Positions 24,128-32,688 of a stretch of 51,566 nucleotides of DNA are shown piece after piece. Numbering within the stretch: the first letter of the stretch is position 1; every line of letters starts with the position of its first letter. The notes beneath the pieces were generated by a model. It saw only the letters and a program-made list of their open reading frames with translations, had not been told where the DNA came from and searched no databases. The stretch comes from Acidobacteriota bacterium (lineage in GTDB: Bacteria > Acidobacteriota > UBA6911): assembly GCA_016934555.1 (NCBI GenBank), contig JAFGSS010000018.1, positions 1 to 51,566 of the forward strand. The letters run 5' to 3'. A program made the position numbers and the translations under genes.

Positions 24128-25288
24128 ATGAGAATGATGATGATGCTCGTTTTCTTCACCCTGTTCCTGGCCATCCTGGGGCTGATCAGCTGGTACCTCT
24201 TCATCCGCGGTCTCGCCGCCATCCCCTGCGGCTCGGCGCTGCGCCGCCCCTACATCATCCTCTTCTGGTTTCTGACCCTGTCCTTCGTCGGCGGACGCAT
24301 CTTCGAGAACCTCCTCCCTTCCGCGCCGGCCACCATCCTCATCTGGATCGGCTCCTTCTGGCTGGGTGCCGTCGTCTACCTCCTGCTCGCCGCCCTCTCT
24401 GTCGACCTGCTGCGGCTGGTGCACCGGTTCTTCCCCTTCTTCCCCGCCGCCGTCACGCGTGACGTCGCCCGGGCAAAGCTCGTGACCCTCGCCACGGTCC
24501 TGGCGGCGACGGCCCTGTGCCTGGCCGGGGGGTACGTGAACTCGCTCTTCCCGGTGGTCCGGACGCTCGACATCGATGTGGCGCGCCGGTGCGGGGGGAT
24601 GGAAAGCCTCGACATCGTGGCCGCGTCCGACATTCACCTGGGAACCATCGTGGGGCGCTCCCGACTGGACGGCATCGTCGAGCGGATCAACCGCCTGAAC
24701 CCGGACATCGTGCTGCTGCCGGGCGACATCGTGGACGAGGACCTCGCCCCCGTCATCCGGCAGAACCTGGGGGCGGCGATCGAGAACATCCGTTCCCGCT
24801 TCGGAACGTACGCCGTGACCGGAAATCATGAATATATCGGAGGAGTGGAGGAGGCCGCCGCCTACCTCTGTGCCCACGGCGTCACCCTGCTGCGGGATGA
24901 AAAGGTCCGGATCGGGAACGCGTTCCACCTCGTTGGGCGCGAGGACCGCTCGATCGGACGCTTTTCCGGGCTGCGCCGGAAGGGGCTCGACGAGCTCATG
25001 GACGGGATCGACGACGGCTGCCCCGTCATCCTCCTCGACCACCAGCCCTTCGAACTGGAGGAAGCGGCCAGGCACGGCGTCACGCTCCAGCTCTCGGGGC
25101 ACACGCACTACGGGCAGCTGTGGCCGCTGCACCTCGTCGTCAGGATGATGTACGAGGTCCCGTGGGGGTACAGGCGCTCCGGGGACACTCATTATTACGT
25201 GTCCTCCGGGGTCGGGACCTGGGGGCCGCCCATGCGCATCGGGAACCGCCCCGAAATCGTGCGGATCCGGCTCCACTTCCGGCGGTAA
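24128..25288 (+). CDS. Membrane-anchored metallophosphoesterase (YkuE/YaeI-like)
   Basis: Calcineurin-like phosphoesterase with an N-terminal membrane domain. From the ATG at 24128 it has 386 residues: about four hydrophobic segments within the first 140, then a metal-binding domain with D168 and H170 (DIHLG), D200 (GDIVD), N233 and H234 (GNHE), H305 (LLDHQP), H325 and H327 (GHTHYGQ). All expected metal ligands are present. An in-frame ATG at 24056 would add 24 polar, composition-driven residues; neither start has a clear ribosome site, and the later one places the first membrane helix at the N-terminus. Relatives act on lipid-linked or UDP-sugar substrates; the substrate here is unknown. Confidence 0.8.
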   Translation: MRMMMMLVFFTLFLAILGLISWYLFIRGLAAIPCGSALRRPYIILFWFLTLSFVGGRIFENLLPSAPATILIWIGSFWLGAVVYLLLAALSVDLLRLVHRFFPFFPAAVTRDVARAKLVTLATVLAATALCLAGGYVNSLFPVVRTLDIDVARRCGGMESLDIVAASDIHLGTIVGRSRLDGIVERINRLNPDIVLLPGDIVDEDLAPVIRQNLGAAIENIRSRFGTYAVTGNHEYIGGVEEAAAYLCAHGVTLLRDEKVRIGNAFHLVGREDRSIGRFSGLRRKGLDELMDGIDDGCPVILLDHQPFELEEAARHGVTLQLSGHTHYGQLWPLHLVVRMMYEVPWGYRRSGDTHYYVSSGVGTWGPPMRIGNRPEIVRIRLHFRR

Positions 25289-25336
25289 GAAAACGTTCCC
25301 GACCTGCCGCGAGCCCCGGGGAGGCTGGCGTTCCTT

Positions 25337-26488
25337 ATGTTTGTCGACTGCATCGAACAGGGTCCCATCCGCCCCCCGAGCGAGGCCGCGAGCCTGCTGC
25401 TGCGGGTCACGCGCCATTGCCCGTGGAACCGCTGCGAGTTCTGCCACATTTACAGGGGCCGGCGCTTTGAACCCCGGAAGGCGGAGGAGGTCAAGCGGGA
25501 CATCGACACCCTGCGGGACCTTGCCTCCCGGATCCGGGACCTGTCCCTGCAACGGGGATTCGGAGGAACCATTCACGCCGCGCTGGCCCGGCACCTCGGC
25601 GACACCCCACGGCCGTATCCGGAAGGGGCCCGGAACCTCCTCTTCTGGATGGCGGGCGGCGCCCGGAACGTCTTTCTCCAGGATGCCGACAACCTGGCAC
25701 TGAAGACCGAGAAGCTGGTGGATATCCTCAGGTATCTCAGGGACGCCTTCCCCACCGTGGAAAGGATCACCACCTACGCCCGGTCGGCCACCCTGGCCCG
25801 GAAAAGCCCCGAAGAGCTCGCGGCCCTCCGCGAGGCTGGGCTGTCACGCATCCACACGGGCATGGAATCGGGTTGCGACACGATCCTGGCCCGCGTTCAG
25901 AAAGGGGTGACGGCGCGGGTCCTCATCGATGCCGGGAGGAAGGTGAAGCAGGCGGGGCTGGGCCTTTCGGAATACGTCATGCCGGGACTCGGAGGGAAAG
26001 CCCTGACGCGGGAACATGCCCTGGAAACCGCCAGGGCGCTCAACGAGATCGATCCCGACTTCATCCGGGTCCGCCCGCTGAAGGTCCTCTCCACCATGCC
26101 CCTTTTCCGGAGGGTGGAATCGGGCGAGATGGAGCTCCTCGGCGACGACGGGATCCTCGCCGAGGAGAGGCTCCTCATCGGGCACCTGGACCGGTTCACC
26201 GGCCGGCTCGAGAGCGATCACGTCCTGAACCTGCTCGAGGAGGTGGAAGGACGGTTCCCTGCAGCCCGCCGCCCCGTCCTCGCCCTTATCGACCGGTACC
26301 TGGCCCTGCCGGAAGGGGAGCGCGCCCACTTCCGGCTCGGCCGTCGCACCGGATTCTACCGCCGGCTCGCCGACCGGGAGAACCCCGTCCTCCGGGCCGA
26401 GGTGGCCGCCATCCTGCGCCGGGTCGAATCGGGCGATCCCGGGGGTCTCGACCTTTACCTCTCCCGGCAAACGGAATCGTTCATCTAG
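25337..26488 (+). CDS. Radical SAM protein with CX4CX2C cluster motif
   Basis: Radical S-adenosylmethionine enzyme of unknown substrate. The 383-residue protein has C28, C33 and C36 (HCPWNRCEFC). This CX4CX2C spacing differs by one residue from the classical CX3CX2C but is accompanied by a standard radical SAM barrel: ITTYARSATL, the HTGMESG strand, EYVMPGLGG, and LKVLSTMPLF. The barrel resembles the Elp3/HemN-like branch in outline. The start is the first ATG after the phosphoesterase stop, 48 bp away. No additional C-terminal cluster cysteines were found. The neighbours do not reveal its role. Confidence 0.8.
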   Translation: MFVDCIEQGPIRPPSEAASLLLRVTRHCPWNRCEFCHIYRGRRFEPRKAEEVKRDIDTLRDLASRIRDLSLQRGFGGTIHAALARHLGDTPRPYPEGARNLLFWMAGGARNVFLQDADNLALKTEKLVDILRYLRDAFPTVERITTYARSATLARKSPEELAALREAGLSRIHTGMESGCDTILARVQKGVTARVLIDAGRKVKQAGLGLSEYVMPGLGGKALTREHALETARALNEIDPDFIRVRPLKVLSTMPLFRRVESGEMELLGDDGILAEERLLIGHLDRFTGRLESDHVLNLLEEVEGRFPAARRPVLALIDRYLALPEGERAHFRLGRRTGFYRRLADRENPVLRAEVAAILRRVESGDPGGLDLYLSRQTESFI

Positions 26489-26592
26489 CGTGAAGGGAAC
26501 GAAGGCCGCCGGAAACCGCCCGCCCCTCTTTCCAATTGCAAACGGCCCCGCGCTGTGGCAACGTAAACGGGTAGGGGGATTTTCAGGGGAAA

Positions 26593-26667
26593 TGATGCAT
26601 CCAGACCGCACCGCAGTCACACGCATCGCCATTATCAACATTACCGGGGGGACGCCCGGCGGATAGA
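26593..26667 (+). CDS. cimA leader peptide (isoleucine-rich)
   Basis: A 24-codon frame with tandem ATG codons; the second, at 26596, is better spaced from AGGGG. Residues 12-17 read IAIINI, giving four isoleucines in six positions, preceded by Thr and Val codons. The peptide ends in GGTPGG and a TAG at 26665. Its likely role is to report charged tRNA-Ile to the attenuator rather than to act as a protein. It lies 25 bp before the terminator stem and about 100 bp before cimA. Confidence 0.8.
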
Positions 26668-26691
26668 GGCCTGTAAAGGTGCATGCACCCA

Positions 26692-26728
26692 GCCCTCATC
26701 CGCCGAACGGGTGAGGGCTTTTTTTTTT
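26692..26728 (+). terminator. Attenuator terminator upstream of cimA
   Basis: An 11-bp stem (26692-26702 with 26710-26720, one G-U pair), a 7-nt loop, and nine consecutive Ts at 26720-26728. This is the strongest intrinsic terminator in the window. It lies 41 bp before the cimA start, with no complete gene ending just upstream except the leader peptide. Confidence 0.92.
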
Positions 26729-26769
26729 GGCCCGGCGCGCGCTGGCGCCGCGGACCCACGGAGGCAGGC

Positions 26770-28332
26770 GTGAAAATATTCGTTTACGACACCACCCTGA
26801 GGGACGGGACCCAGGGGGAAAGCGTGGCCTTCTCGGTGCAGGACAAGCTGAGGGTGGCGCGAAAACTGGACGAACTGGGGATCCACTATATCGAGGGGGG
26901 GTGGCCCGGCTCCAACGAAAAGGATGCCGAATTCTTCAGGATCGCCGCCGGCCAGAGCTGGCGGACGGCCAAAATCGCCGCCTTCGGCAGCACCGCCCTG
27001 GCCCGGAACCAGCCGAGCGAGGACCCGAACCTCGGGGCGCTGCTCGAGGCCGGGACCCCCGTGGTCACCATCTTCGGGAAGACATGGGACTTCCACGTGC
27101 ACGCGGCCCTGAGGATCCCCCTGGCCCGGAACTGCGAACTGATCCAGGCCTCGGTCGCCTACCTCAAATCCAGGGGCCGGGAGGTGATCTTCGACGCCGA
27201 ACACTTTTTCGACGGCTTCGGCGCCAACCCCGAATACGCGCTGGAGACCCTCCGCGCCGCGGCCGAGGGGGGAGCGGACCTGATCACCCTGTGCGACACC
27301 AACGGGGGTTCCCTCCCTTCCCGCATTAGGGAGGCCGTCGGCCGGGTCCAGGCGGTGGTCGGGCTGCCGCTCGGCATCCACTGCCACAACGATTCCGAGC
27401 TCGCGGTCGCCAACACCCTCGCCGCGGTGGAATGCGGCGCCGTCCAGGTCCAGGGGACCATGAACGGCTACGGGGAACGGTGCGGAAACGCGAACCTCTG
27501 CTCCATCATCCCCAATCTCGAACTGAAGATGGGAATGACCGTCATCGGCGAAAAACGGCTCCAGCTTCTCACCAGCGCCTCCCGGTTCGTCAGCCAGATC
27601 GCCAACCTGCGGCACCGCAAGGATCTCGCCTTCGTCGGGGAGAGCGCCTTCGCCCACAAGGGGGGGGTCCACGTCAGCGCCGTCATCCGGGATGCCGCCA
27701 CGTACGAGCATGTCGTCCCCGAGAAAGTCGGGAACGTGCGCCGCGTCCTGGTCTCGGAGCTCTCCGGCAGGAGCAACCTCCTGTTCAAGGCCCGGGAGAT
27801 GAAGCTCGACATCGCCGAACAGGAGGAGAAGCTGAAACCCGCCCTCAGCCGGATCAAGAAGCTGGAGAGCCAGGGATACGAATTCGAGGCGGCGGAGGCC
27901 TCCGTGCGCGTGCTGCTGGAAACGGCCATCAACGGCGAACGGGAGTTCTTCAGGATCGACAATTTCCGCGTGTTCACCGACATGCACCGGAGCGGGGAGG
28001 TGACGTCCGAGGCCACGGTGAAGGTGCGCGTGGGGGATCAGTCCGTGCACACGGTGGCCGAGGGGGACGGTCCCGTGCATGCCCTGGACAAGGCCCTGCG
28101 CCTCGCCCTGAACCAGTTCTTCGAACCGCTGCGTTCGGTCGCGCTCATCGACTACAAGGTCCGGGTCCTGACCGGGACGCACGGCACGGGCTCGCGGGTG
28201 CGCGTGCACATCCAGCAGACGGACGGGGAGGAAACCTGGACGACCGTGGGGGTGTCGGAAAACATCCTGGAAGCGAGCTACATCGCCCTGGCCGACGGGA
28301 TCCGCTACAAACTCCTGCAGACGATGGGCTGA
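26770..28332 (+). CDS. cimA: (R)-citramalate synthase
   Basis: Condenses pyruvate and acetyl-CoA to citramalate, the entry to threonine-independent isoleucine synthesis. The GTG start at 26770 has GGAGG five bases before it. The 520 residues begin with DTTLRDGTQGESVAFSVQDK, the catalytic HMG-CoA-lyase-like barrel, and carry the metal site GIHCHNDSELA and the GNANL segment. The C-terminal LeuA-type regulatory domain fits the citramalate synthase subgroup more than 2-isopropylmalate synthase. Feedback by isoleucine on that domain is expected from the family. An isoleucine-rich leader and attenuator upstream independently support the pathway assignment. The gene ends 10 bp from a convergent TolC-like gene. 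Confidence 0.92.
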   Translation: MKIFVYDTTLRDGTQGESVAFSVQDKLRVARKLDELGIHYIEGGWPGSNEKDAEFFRIAAGQSWRTAKIAAFGSTALARNQPSEDPNLGALLEAGTPVVTIFGKTWDFHVHAALRIPLARNCELIQASVAYLKSRGREVIFDAEHFFDGFGANPEYALETLRAAAEGGADLITLCDTNGGSLPSRIREAVGRVQAVVGLPLGIHCHNDSELAVANTLAAVECGAVQVQGTMNGYGERCGNANLCSIIPNLELKMGMTVIGEKRLQLLTSASRFVSQIANLRHRKDLAFVGESAFAHKGGVHVSAVIRDAATYEHVVPEKVGNVRRVLVSELSGRSNLLFKAREMKLDIAEQEEKLKPALSRIKKLESQGYEFEAAEASVRVLLETAINGEREFFRIDNFRVFTDMHRSGEVTSEATVKVRVGDQSVHTVAEGDGPVHALDKALRLALNQFFEPLRSVALIDYKVRVLTGTHGTGSRVRVHIQQTDGEETWTTVGVSENILEASYIALADGIRYKLLQTMG

Positions 28333-28342
28333 GAGCGCCGCC

Positions 28343-30151
28343 TCAGTCCAGGGTTCCCGTCGCCCGTTTCAGCTCCACCAGAGCCTTGGCGTAGGCGGCC
28401 CGGGCCTCGACGGCAGCCAGCCGGGCGGCGCGGTACTCCCGCTGACGGCGGATGACGTCGTACGGCACCGAGGCCCCTTCCTCGAGCCGCGCCTCCTCGG
28501 CCGCCAGCACATCCCCGCTCAGCCGCTCCGCCTCGAGGGCGGCCTCGACCCGGGCCCGGGACTGGGCCAGGTCGATCAGGACCCGGCGCACTTCCAGGGC
28601 GATGTCGTTGCGCGTGCGCTCGAGCGCCGTCTCGCTCTGGGCCTTCTCCCGCCGGGCCCGGTGATAGTCCGCCTCGGCCGCCCGGTTCCGGATGTTGATG
28701 GAAAAGGAGAACCCGACGGCGTATTCGGGGTAGCTCCAGCCGCGCACCTGCCTGAGCGCCTGGGACAGCCCCCCGGGATAAAGCACCGGGACCCCCTCGG
28801 CATCGGGGATCCGGCGGTCGCCGTACAGGCCGGAGCTGTTGAAGTTCGCGAAGACCAGGAGGCTCGGCCGGAGGAGGTCCTTGCCGTAGCGGACGGCGAT
28901 TTCCTGGGTGCGGAGGCCGGTCTCGGCCTGCAGGACCTCCGGCCGGCGGCGCATGGCCTCGTCGAGCGCCTCGTCGAGTTCAGGGATGTCCCCGTCCCGC
29001 GGATCGGGGAGTGCGGCCGCCGGCTCGATGCGCACGGAGTCCCACTGGCCCGGGTCCCGGCTGATCAGGTTCTTCAGCTCCATCTCACGCATCTCAAGCG
29101 TCGTGCGGGCGGTCACCAGGTCGCGCCGGCGCGCGGCCACCTCGCTTTCGGCCGTCACGACGTCCAGCCCCGACGCGGCCCCGAACTCGTCCTTGATGCG
29201 GGTGTCCTCCAGCAGCCGCTCGGCCACCTCCAGGGACTGCCCGGCGACCTGGAGGCTCTCCCGCGCGGCGACCAGGTCCCAGTAGGCACCCTGCGCCCGG
29301 GCCAGGGTGGTGCTGACCTGGAGCCGCACCCCTTCCTTCATGACGGCCTCTGAATTTTTCACGACATCCAGGAAACGGCGCCCGATTTTCCTGCCGAACC
29401 CGCTCAGCAGCTGCTGCGTCACGCTGACGGACAGCTGGGAAACGACGGCGGGGTTGTAGAGGAGGAAACGCTGGGTCGAACTCTGGCGCATGTTGTTGAA
29501 GGAAACGCTGAGGCTGCTCCCCGTGGTGAAGGAGTGCGAATAGCGGGCCAGCAGGGCGGTCGAGCGGGTCGAAACCTCGGGGATGCCGGAGACGACGATC
29601 GAATTCAGCGGGCTGGTCGTGCGGTCGATGCTGAACCCGAGGGCCAGGGTCGGGTCGTAGCTTCCGCGCGGGAACCCGAACACCTGCCGGGCGCCCCCCG
29701 TGATCCCGCCCACCCCTCCGAATCCCCCCAGACCCCCTGCGCCCCCGACCCCGGCCCCGATCGCCCCGGCGAAAAGACCGCTGGGGATCTGGACCCCGGC
29801 CCCGCCGCGGGGGGCACCGCCCCCCTTGACCCGCAACATATCGGTCTCGGCGTACCGGGCCGCGTTCCTCGAGGACAGGATGTCCAGGTTGTTCTCCCTG
29901 ACCGATGTTTCGAGCCGGTCCATGGAAAGGCGCAGCGTCCGCCCCTCTCCGGGCCGCGGCAGCCCTTCGGGATTGGTGAACTCCGGCTCCGGAATCGGCC
30001 GCATGACGTAGGGCCGGTAGACCCTCGGGAACCACTCCGTGTTCCGGGAAAGGTCGCGCGCGGGTTCCTCCGCCGGGGCGGCCGCCGGAAGGATGCCGAG
30101 CAGCAGCGCCACCCGCACCGGGCGGCCGAAGAGGCGCATCAAGGCCGCCAT
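28343..30151 (-). CDS. TolC-family outer-membrane protein with glycine-rich insert (second of pair)
   Basis: Outer-membrane channel subunit of the OEP/TolC family. From the ATG at 30151, which overlaps the upstream stop (ATGA) and has GGGAGG before it, the protein is 602 residues. It has a signal peptide of about 25 residues, an N-terminal region with RLSMDRLETSVRENNLDIL, a glycine-rich insert (GAIGAGVGGAGGLGGFGG) near residues 120-150, and two OEP coiled-coil repeats (AQGAYWDLVAARESLQVA and RVEAALEAERLSG). It is a paralogue of the gene upstream. No membrane-fusion or pump protein is adjacent, so the substrate is unknown. Confidence 0.85.
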   Translation of the reverse strand: MAALMRLFGRPVRVALLLGILPAAAPAEEPARDLSRNTEWFPRVYRPYVMRPIPEPEFTNPEGLPRPGEGRTLRLSMDRLETSVRENNLDILSSRNAARYAETDMLRVKGGGAPRGGAGVQIPSGLFAGAIGAGVGGAGGLGGFGGVGGITGGARQVFGFPRGSYDPTLALGFSIDRTTSPLNSIVVSGIPEVSTRSTALLARYSHSFTTGSSLSVSFNNMRQSSTQRFLLYNPAVVSQLSVSVTQQLLSGFGRKIGRRFLDVVKNSEAVMKEGVRLQVSTTLARAQGAYWDLVAARESLQVAGQSLEVAERLLEDTRIKDEFGAASGLDVVTAESEVAARRRDLVTARTTLEMREMELKNLISRDPGQWDSVRIEPAAALPDPRDGDIPELDEALDEAMRRRPEVLQAETGLRTQEIAVRYGKDLLRPSLLVFANFNSSGLYGDRRIPDAEGVPVLYPGGLSQALRQVRGWSYPEYAVGFSFSINIRNRAAEADYHRARREKAQSETALERTRNDIALEVRRVLIDLAQSRARVEAALEAERLSGDVLAAEEARLEEGASVPYDVIRRQREYRAARLAAVEARAAYAKALVELKRATGTLD

Positions 30152-32049
30152 CACTCGACCTCCCGGGCGCCGGAAGGGGTGAAGGGGGTCACGGGAGCCC
30201 GCGAGATCTCCCCGCGGAGCGCCTCGGCGTATTCGATCCCGTTGCGGTCCAGGACCAGCCCGCGGGCGCGGTCCATTTCCACCATGGCCTTCACCCACGC
30301 GATCTGGGCGGCGACCTCCGCCTGCCGGGCCGCGGTGTAATCGCGTTCCCGCAGGATCACCTGGTAGGACGTGGACGCCCCCGCCTCCAGCCTTATCTTC
30401 TCCCCCTCCCAGATTTCACGCGCCAGTTCGGCCGCCTTGCGCGCGGCCTCGACCTGGGCCTTCCCCTGGATCAGCCCGATGACGGCCTTGCGCACCTCCA
30501 GTTCTATGGAGTTGCGCGAGCGCTGCCGGCTGATCAGCAGCTGGTTGCGCTCGAGCTGCGAACGGAGGTTGTCCGCCTGCGCCGTGCGGTTGCGCAACGG
30601 GATGTTCATGCTGAACCCCCCGGCATATTCCGGGTACGTACCCCGGAAGCTCTGGGAGAAGGCGTCGAAGATCCCCGACTCGGAATCCGCACCGGTCCCC
30701 TGGAGCCCGGCCCCCGCGTAGAAGCCGAAAACGGCCAGGCTGGGCATGAGCGCATTCCGGGTAAAGCGGACCGAGATATCCTGGTTTTGGAGGTTGATGT
30801 CCGCCTGCTCGAGCTCGAGCCGCTTCTCGAGGGCGACGGCGAGCGCGTCCCTCAAGTCGGGGATGTCCGGGTCGCCATGCTGCGGCATGCGGTCCCGGAG
30901 CACGATCCGGGCGGCGTCCAGCTCCGGGGTGACCCTTTTCACCAGCATGTTCTTGAGCGTGGCCTCCTGGAACTGGAGGTTCGTCCGGGCCACGGTCAGG
31001 TCCCGCGTCCGGGCGGCGACCTCGGACTCCGCGGAGGTCACGTCGAGGGGCGACATGGTGCCGACATCCAGCCGGATCCGGTTGTCTTCGAGCAGCCGCC
31101 GGGCGACGGCCAGGGACTGCTCCGCCACCTTCACGTTTTCCTCGAGGGCGGCCAGGTCCCAGTAGGCGTTCTCCACCGCGACCACCGTGTTGATGAGCTG
31201 GAGCCGGAACACGTTTTCGGCCACCCGGGTGTTGTTGCGGGCCACCATGATGTAGCGTTCGTTGGGCAGCCGCCCGAACCCGTTCAGGAGCGGCTGGTTG
31301 ACCCCCACCGCGAAGCGGGTGACGGAGGCGGGATTGTAGAGCAGGTTGCGCTGCGTCGAACTCTGGCGCTGGCCCGTGAGGGTCAGGGAATAGCTGGTGC
31401 CCAGGCCGAAGAGCTGCGCGTAGCTGGCGCTGAAAGCCGCGTTCTTCCCGGTCACGTTATAGATCCCGGAAACGACGCTCGTATTCAGGGGCGAGGTCAC
31501 GTGGTCGTAGCTGAAATTCACGCTCAGCGTGGGATCGAAATTCCCCGCCGAGCCGACCTGGACCGACCCGCCGCCCCCGGTGATGCCCCCGGCGCTCCCT
31601 ACTCCGGACCCGGCCCCCGAGCCGCTGATCCCGGCGCCCAGGGCGCCCGAGGTCAATCCCCCGGGGGTCGATCCCCCCGTAAACCCGCGCGGCGACTGCC
31701 CCGCCCTGCTCCGCAGCAGGTCGGTTGCGGAGTACTCCGGGACGAAGCGCTGCACGGCGATGTCGAGACTGTTCTCGAGCGCCAGCGCGAGCGCGTCGGA
31801 TAAGGTCAGCTCGAGCGACCCGTCACGCATCAGCCCCTCGATCCGGGGGGAGTTCTCCAGGACCGGTGAGGAAACGGGGCGCGCGCGGAAGATCCCGAGG
31901 GGGTTGGCCGGGGCTCCTGTTTTCTCCCCTCCGGCCCCGGAGAAGGAAAACCGTTCCGGGGCGGGCTGGGCGCCGAGGGGCGCCCGGGGCAGCATCCAGG
32001 CCAGGGCGAGCACCGTCACGATCGCCGGCCGACGGAATCTCTCAATCAT
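30151..32049 (-). CDS. TolC-family outer-membrane protein with glycine-rich insert (first of pair)
   Basis: Outer-membrane efflux/secretion channel component. The 632-residue protein has a signal peptide ending near LGAQ (about residue 28), an LTLSDALALALENSLDI helix, a glycine/serine-rich insert (GALGAGISGSGAGSGVGS) near residues 135-165, then FDPTLSVNFSYDHVTSPLN and two OEP helical repeats (VENAYWDLAALEENVKVAEQ, AQVEAARKAAELAREI). AGGAGG precedes the ATG. It overlaps its paralogue by one base. The inserts in both proteins sit at the same place, just before FDPTL/YDPTL, pointing to duplication. Such inserts are seen in TolC proteins of Acidobacteriota (general knowledge). Confidence 0.86.
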   Translation of the reverse strand: MIERFRRPAIVTVLALAWMLPRAPLGAQPAPERFSFSGAGGEKTGAPANPLGIFRARPVSSPVLENSPRIEGLMRDGSLELTLSDALALALENSLDIAVQRFVPEYSATDLLRSRAGQSPRGFTGGSTPGGLTSGALGAGISGSGAGSGVGSAGGITGGGGSVQVGSAGNFDPTLSVNFSYDHVTSPLNTSVVSGIYNVTGKNAAFSASYAQLFGLGTSYSLTLTGQRQSSTQRNLLYNPASVTRFAVGVNQPLLNGFGRLPNERYIMVARNNTRVAENVFRLQLINTVVAVENAYWDLAALEENVKVAEQSLAVARRLLEDNRIRLDVGTMSPLDVTSAESEVAARTRDLTVARTNLQFQEATLKNMLVKRVTPELDAARIVLRDRMPQHGDPDIPDLRDALAVALEKRLELEQADINLQNQDISVRFTRNALMPSLAVFGFYAGAGLQGTGADSESGIFDAFSQSFRGTYPEYAGGFSMNIPLRNRTAQADNLRSQLERNQLLISRQRSRNSIELEVRKAVIGLIQGKAQVEAARKAAELAREIWEGEKIRLEAGASTSYQVILRERDYTAARQAEVAAQIAWVKAMVEMDRARGLVLDRNGIEYAEALRGEISRAPVTPFTPSGAREVE

Positions 32050-32267
32050 CGCAACCTCCTGAAAACGGGGACGGACCAGGGCATACTATTGGAAACAGGC
32101 ATTTTATCCATGAATCACGCAGGATCGCGCCCGGTCGGCCGGGGATGGTTTTCACCCGGTGGGGCCATAATTGCGGCAACGCCGGACGCCCGACGGTCAA
32201 CTCTTTAAAATACGCCCGGTTGGGGAGCTTGTTTCGACCGGCGGCGGAGCCGGACTGACGGCATCCG

Positions 32268-32558
32268 CTACTGCATGGCGCATTTGCGCGCCGTCTCGTA
32301 GACCGGATCTTCCACCTTCAGGCCGACCACGAATCCCCCGGCCTGGGGCTTGCAGTACACCAGCTCCCCGGTGAAGGTAACGTCCCCCCACTCCACCCTG
32401 ACGAGGGCGCCCTCGGGAAGAGCCTCCTCCAGGAAGAGGCTGAGACCGTGGACCGACAAGTCCGACAGACGCGCACGGGCCGTGGAACCGGGAGGGTCCA
32501 CGCAGGTCACATTCGCCGTCAGGTCCGTTTTGAAGCGCGTCCGGGTTCTTCTGTTCAT
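32268..32558 (-). CDS. PilZ-domain protein
   Basis: Small cytoplasmic protein of 96 residues that is almost exactly one PilZ domain. The two c-di-GMP contact elements are present: RRTRTRF at residues 3-9 (RxxxR type) and DLSVHGLS, the D/NxSxxG motif. It may act as a diffusible c-di-GMP receptor. The ribosome site before the ATG at 32558 is weak. It stands about 220 bp upstream of the TolC pair on the same strand, with a gap holding no clear promoter. Binding is inferred from motifs. Confidence 0.82.
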   Translation of the reverse strand: MNRRTRTRFKTDLTANVTCVDPPGSTARARLSDLSVHGLSLFLEEALPEGALVRVEWGDVTFTGELVYCKPQAGGFVVGLKVEDPVYETARKCAMQ

Positions 32559-32626
32559 GATGGCTCAATCGGTCGCCGGCACCCCTCCCCTTAAGGAAAA
32601 GCCCGGCCAAAGCGGCCCCGACCCGT

Positions 32627-32655
32627 TTGACAACAACGCCGCGGCCCAGTATCCT
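32627..32655 (+). promoter_or_regulatory. Sigma-70-type promoter of the ferredoxin-nitroreductase gene
   Basis: TTGACA (32627-32632), 17-bp spacer, TATCCT (32650-32655). The -35 is a perfect match and the -10 keeps the two leading and the last base. The start is expected near 32662, exactly where a 13-bp hairpin begins. Confidence 0.72.
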
Positions 32656-32658
32656 GTG

Positions 32659-32688
32659 CCGCAAAGCCCCCGGTCGGGGGCTTTGCGG
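32659..32688 (+). other. 13-bp perfect hairpin at the 5' end of the nitroreductase mRNA
   Basis: Inverted repeat 32659-32671 / 32676-32688 around the tetraloop GGTC, fully complementary over 13 bp. No T tract follows, so it is not a normal terminator. Placed at the predicted transcript start it could protect the mRNA 5' end. As DNA, just downstream of the -10, it could be an operator. Confidence 0.7.

Larger units (their letters stand above)
26586..26728 (+). promoter_or_regulatory. Isoleucine-responsive transcription attenuator in front of cimA
   Basis: Ordered elements: ribosome site AGGGG (26586-26590); leader peptide gene 26593-26667 with four Ile codons in six; an antiterminator 5' arm at 26658-26670 that contains the leader stop codon; and an intrinsic terminator at 26692-26728. 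The antiterminator arm can pair with 26695-26706 in 12 base pairs with only A26666 bulged, using bases that also form the 5' arm and loop of the terminator, so the two hairpins exclude each other. A ribosome stalled on Ile codons (26626-26643) would leave the arm free and allow cimA expression. A ribosome reaching the stop would cover it and permit termination. Confidence 0.85.
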
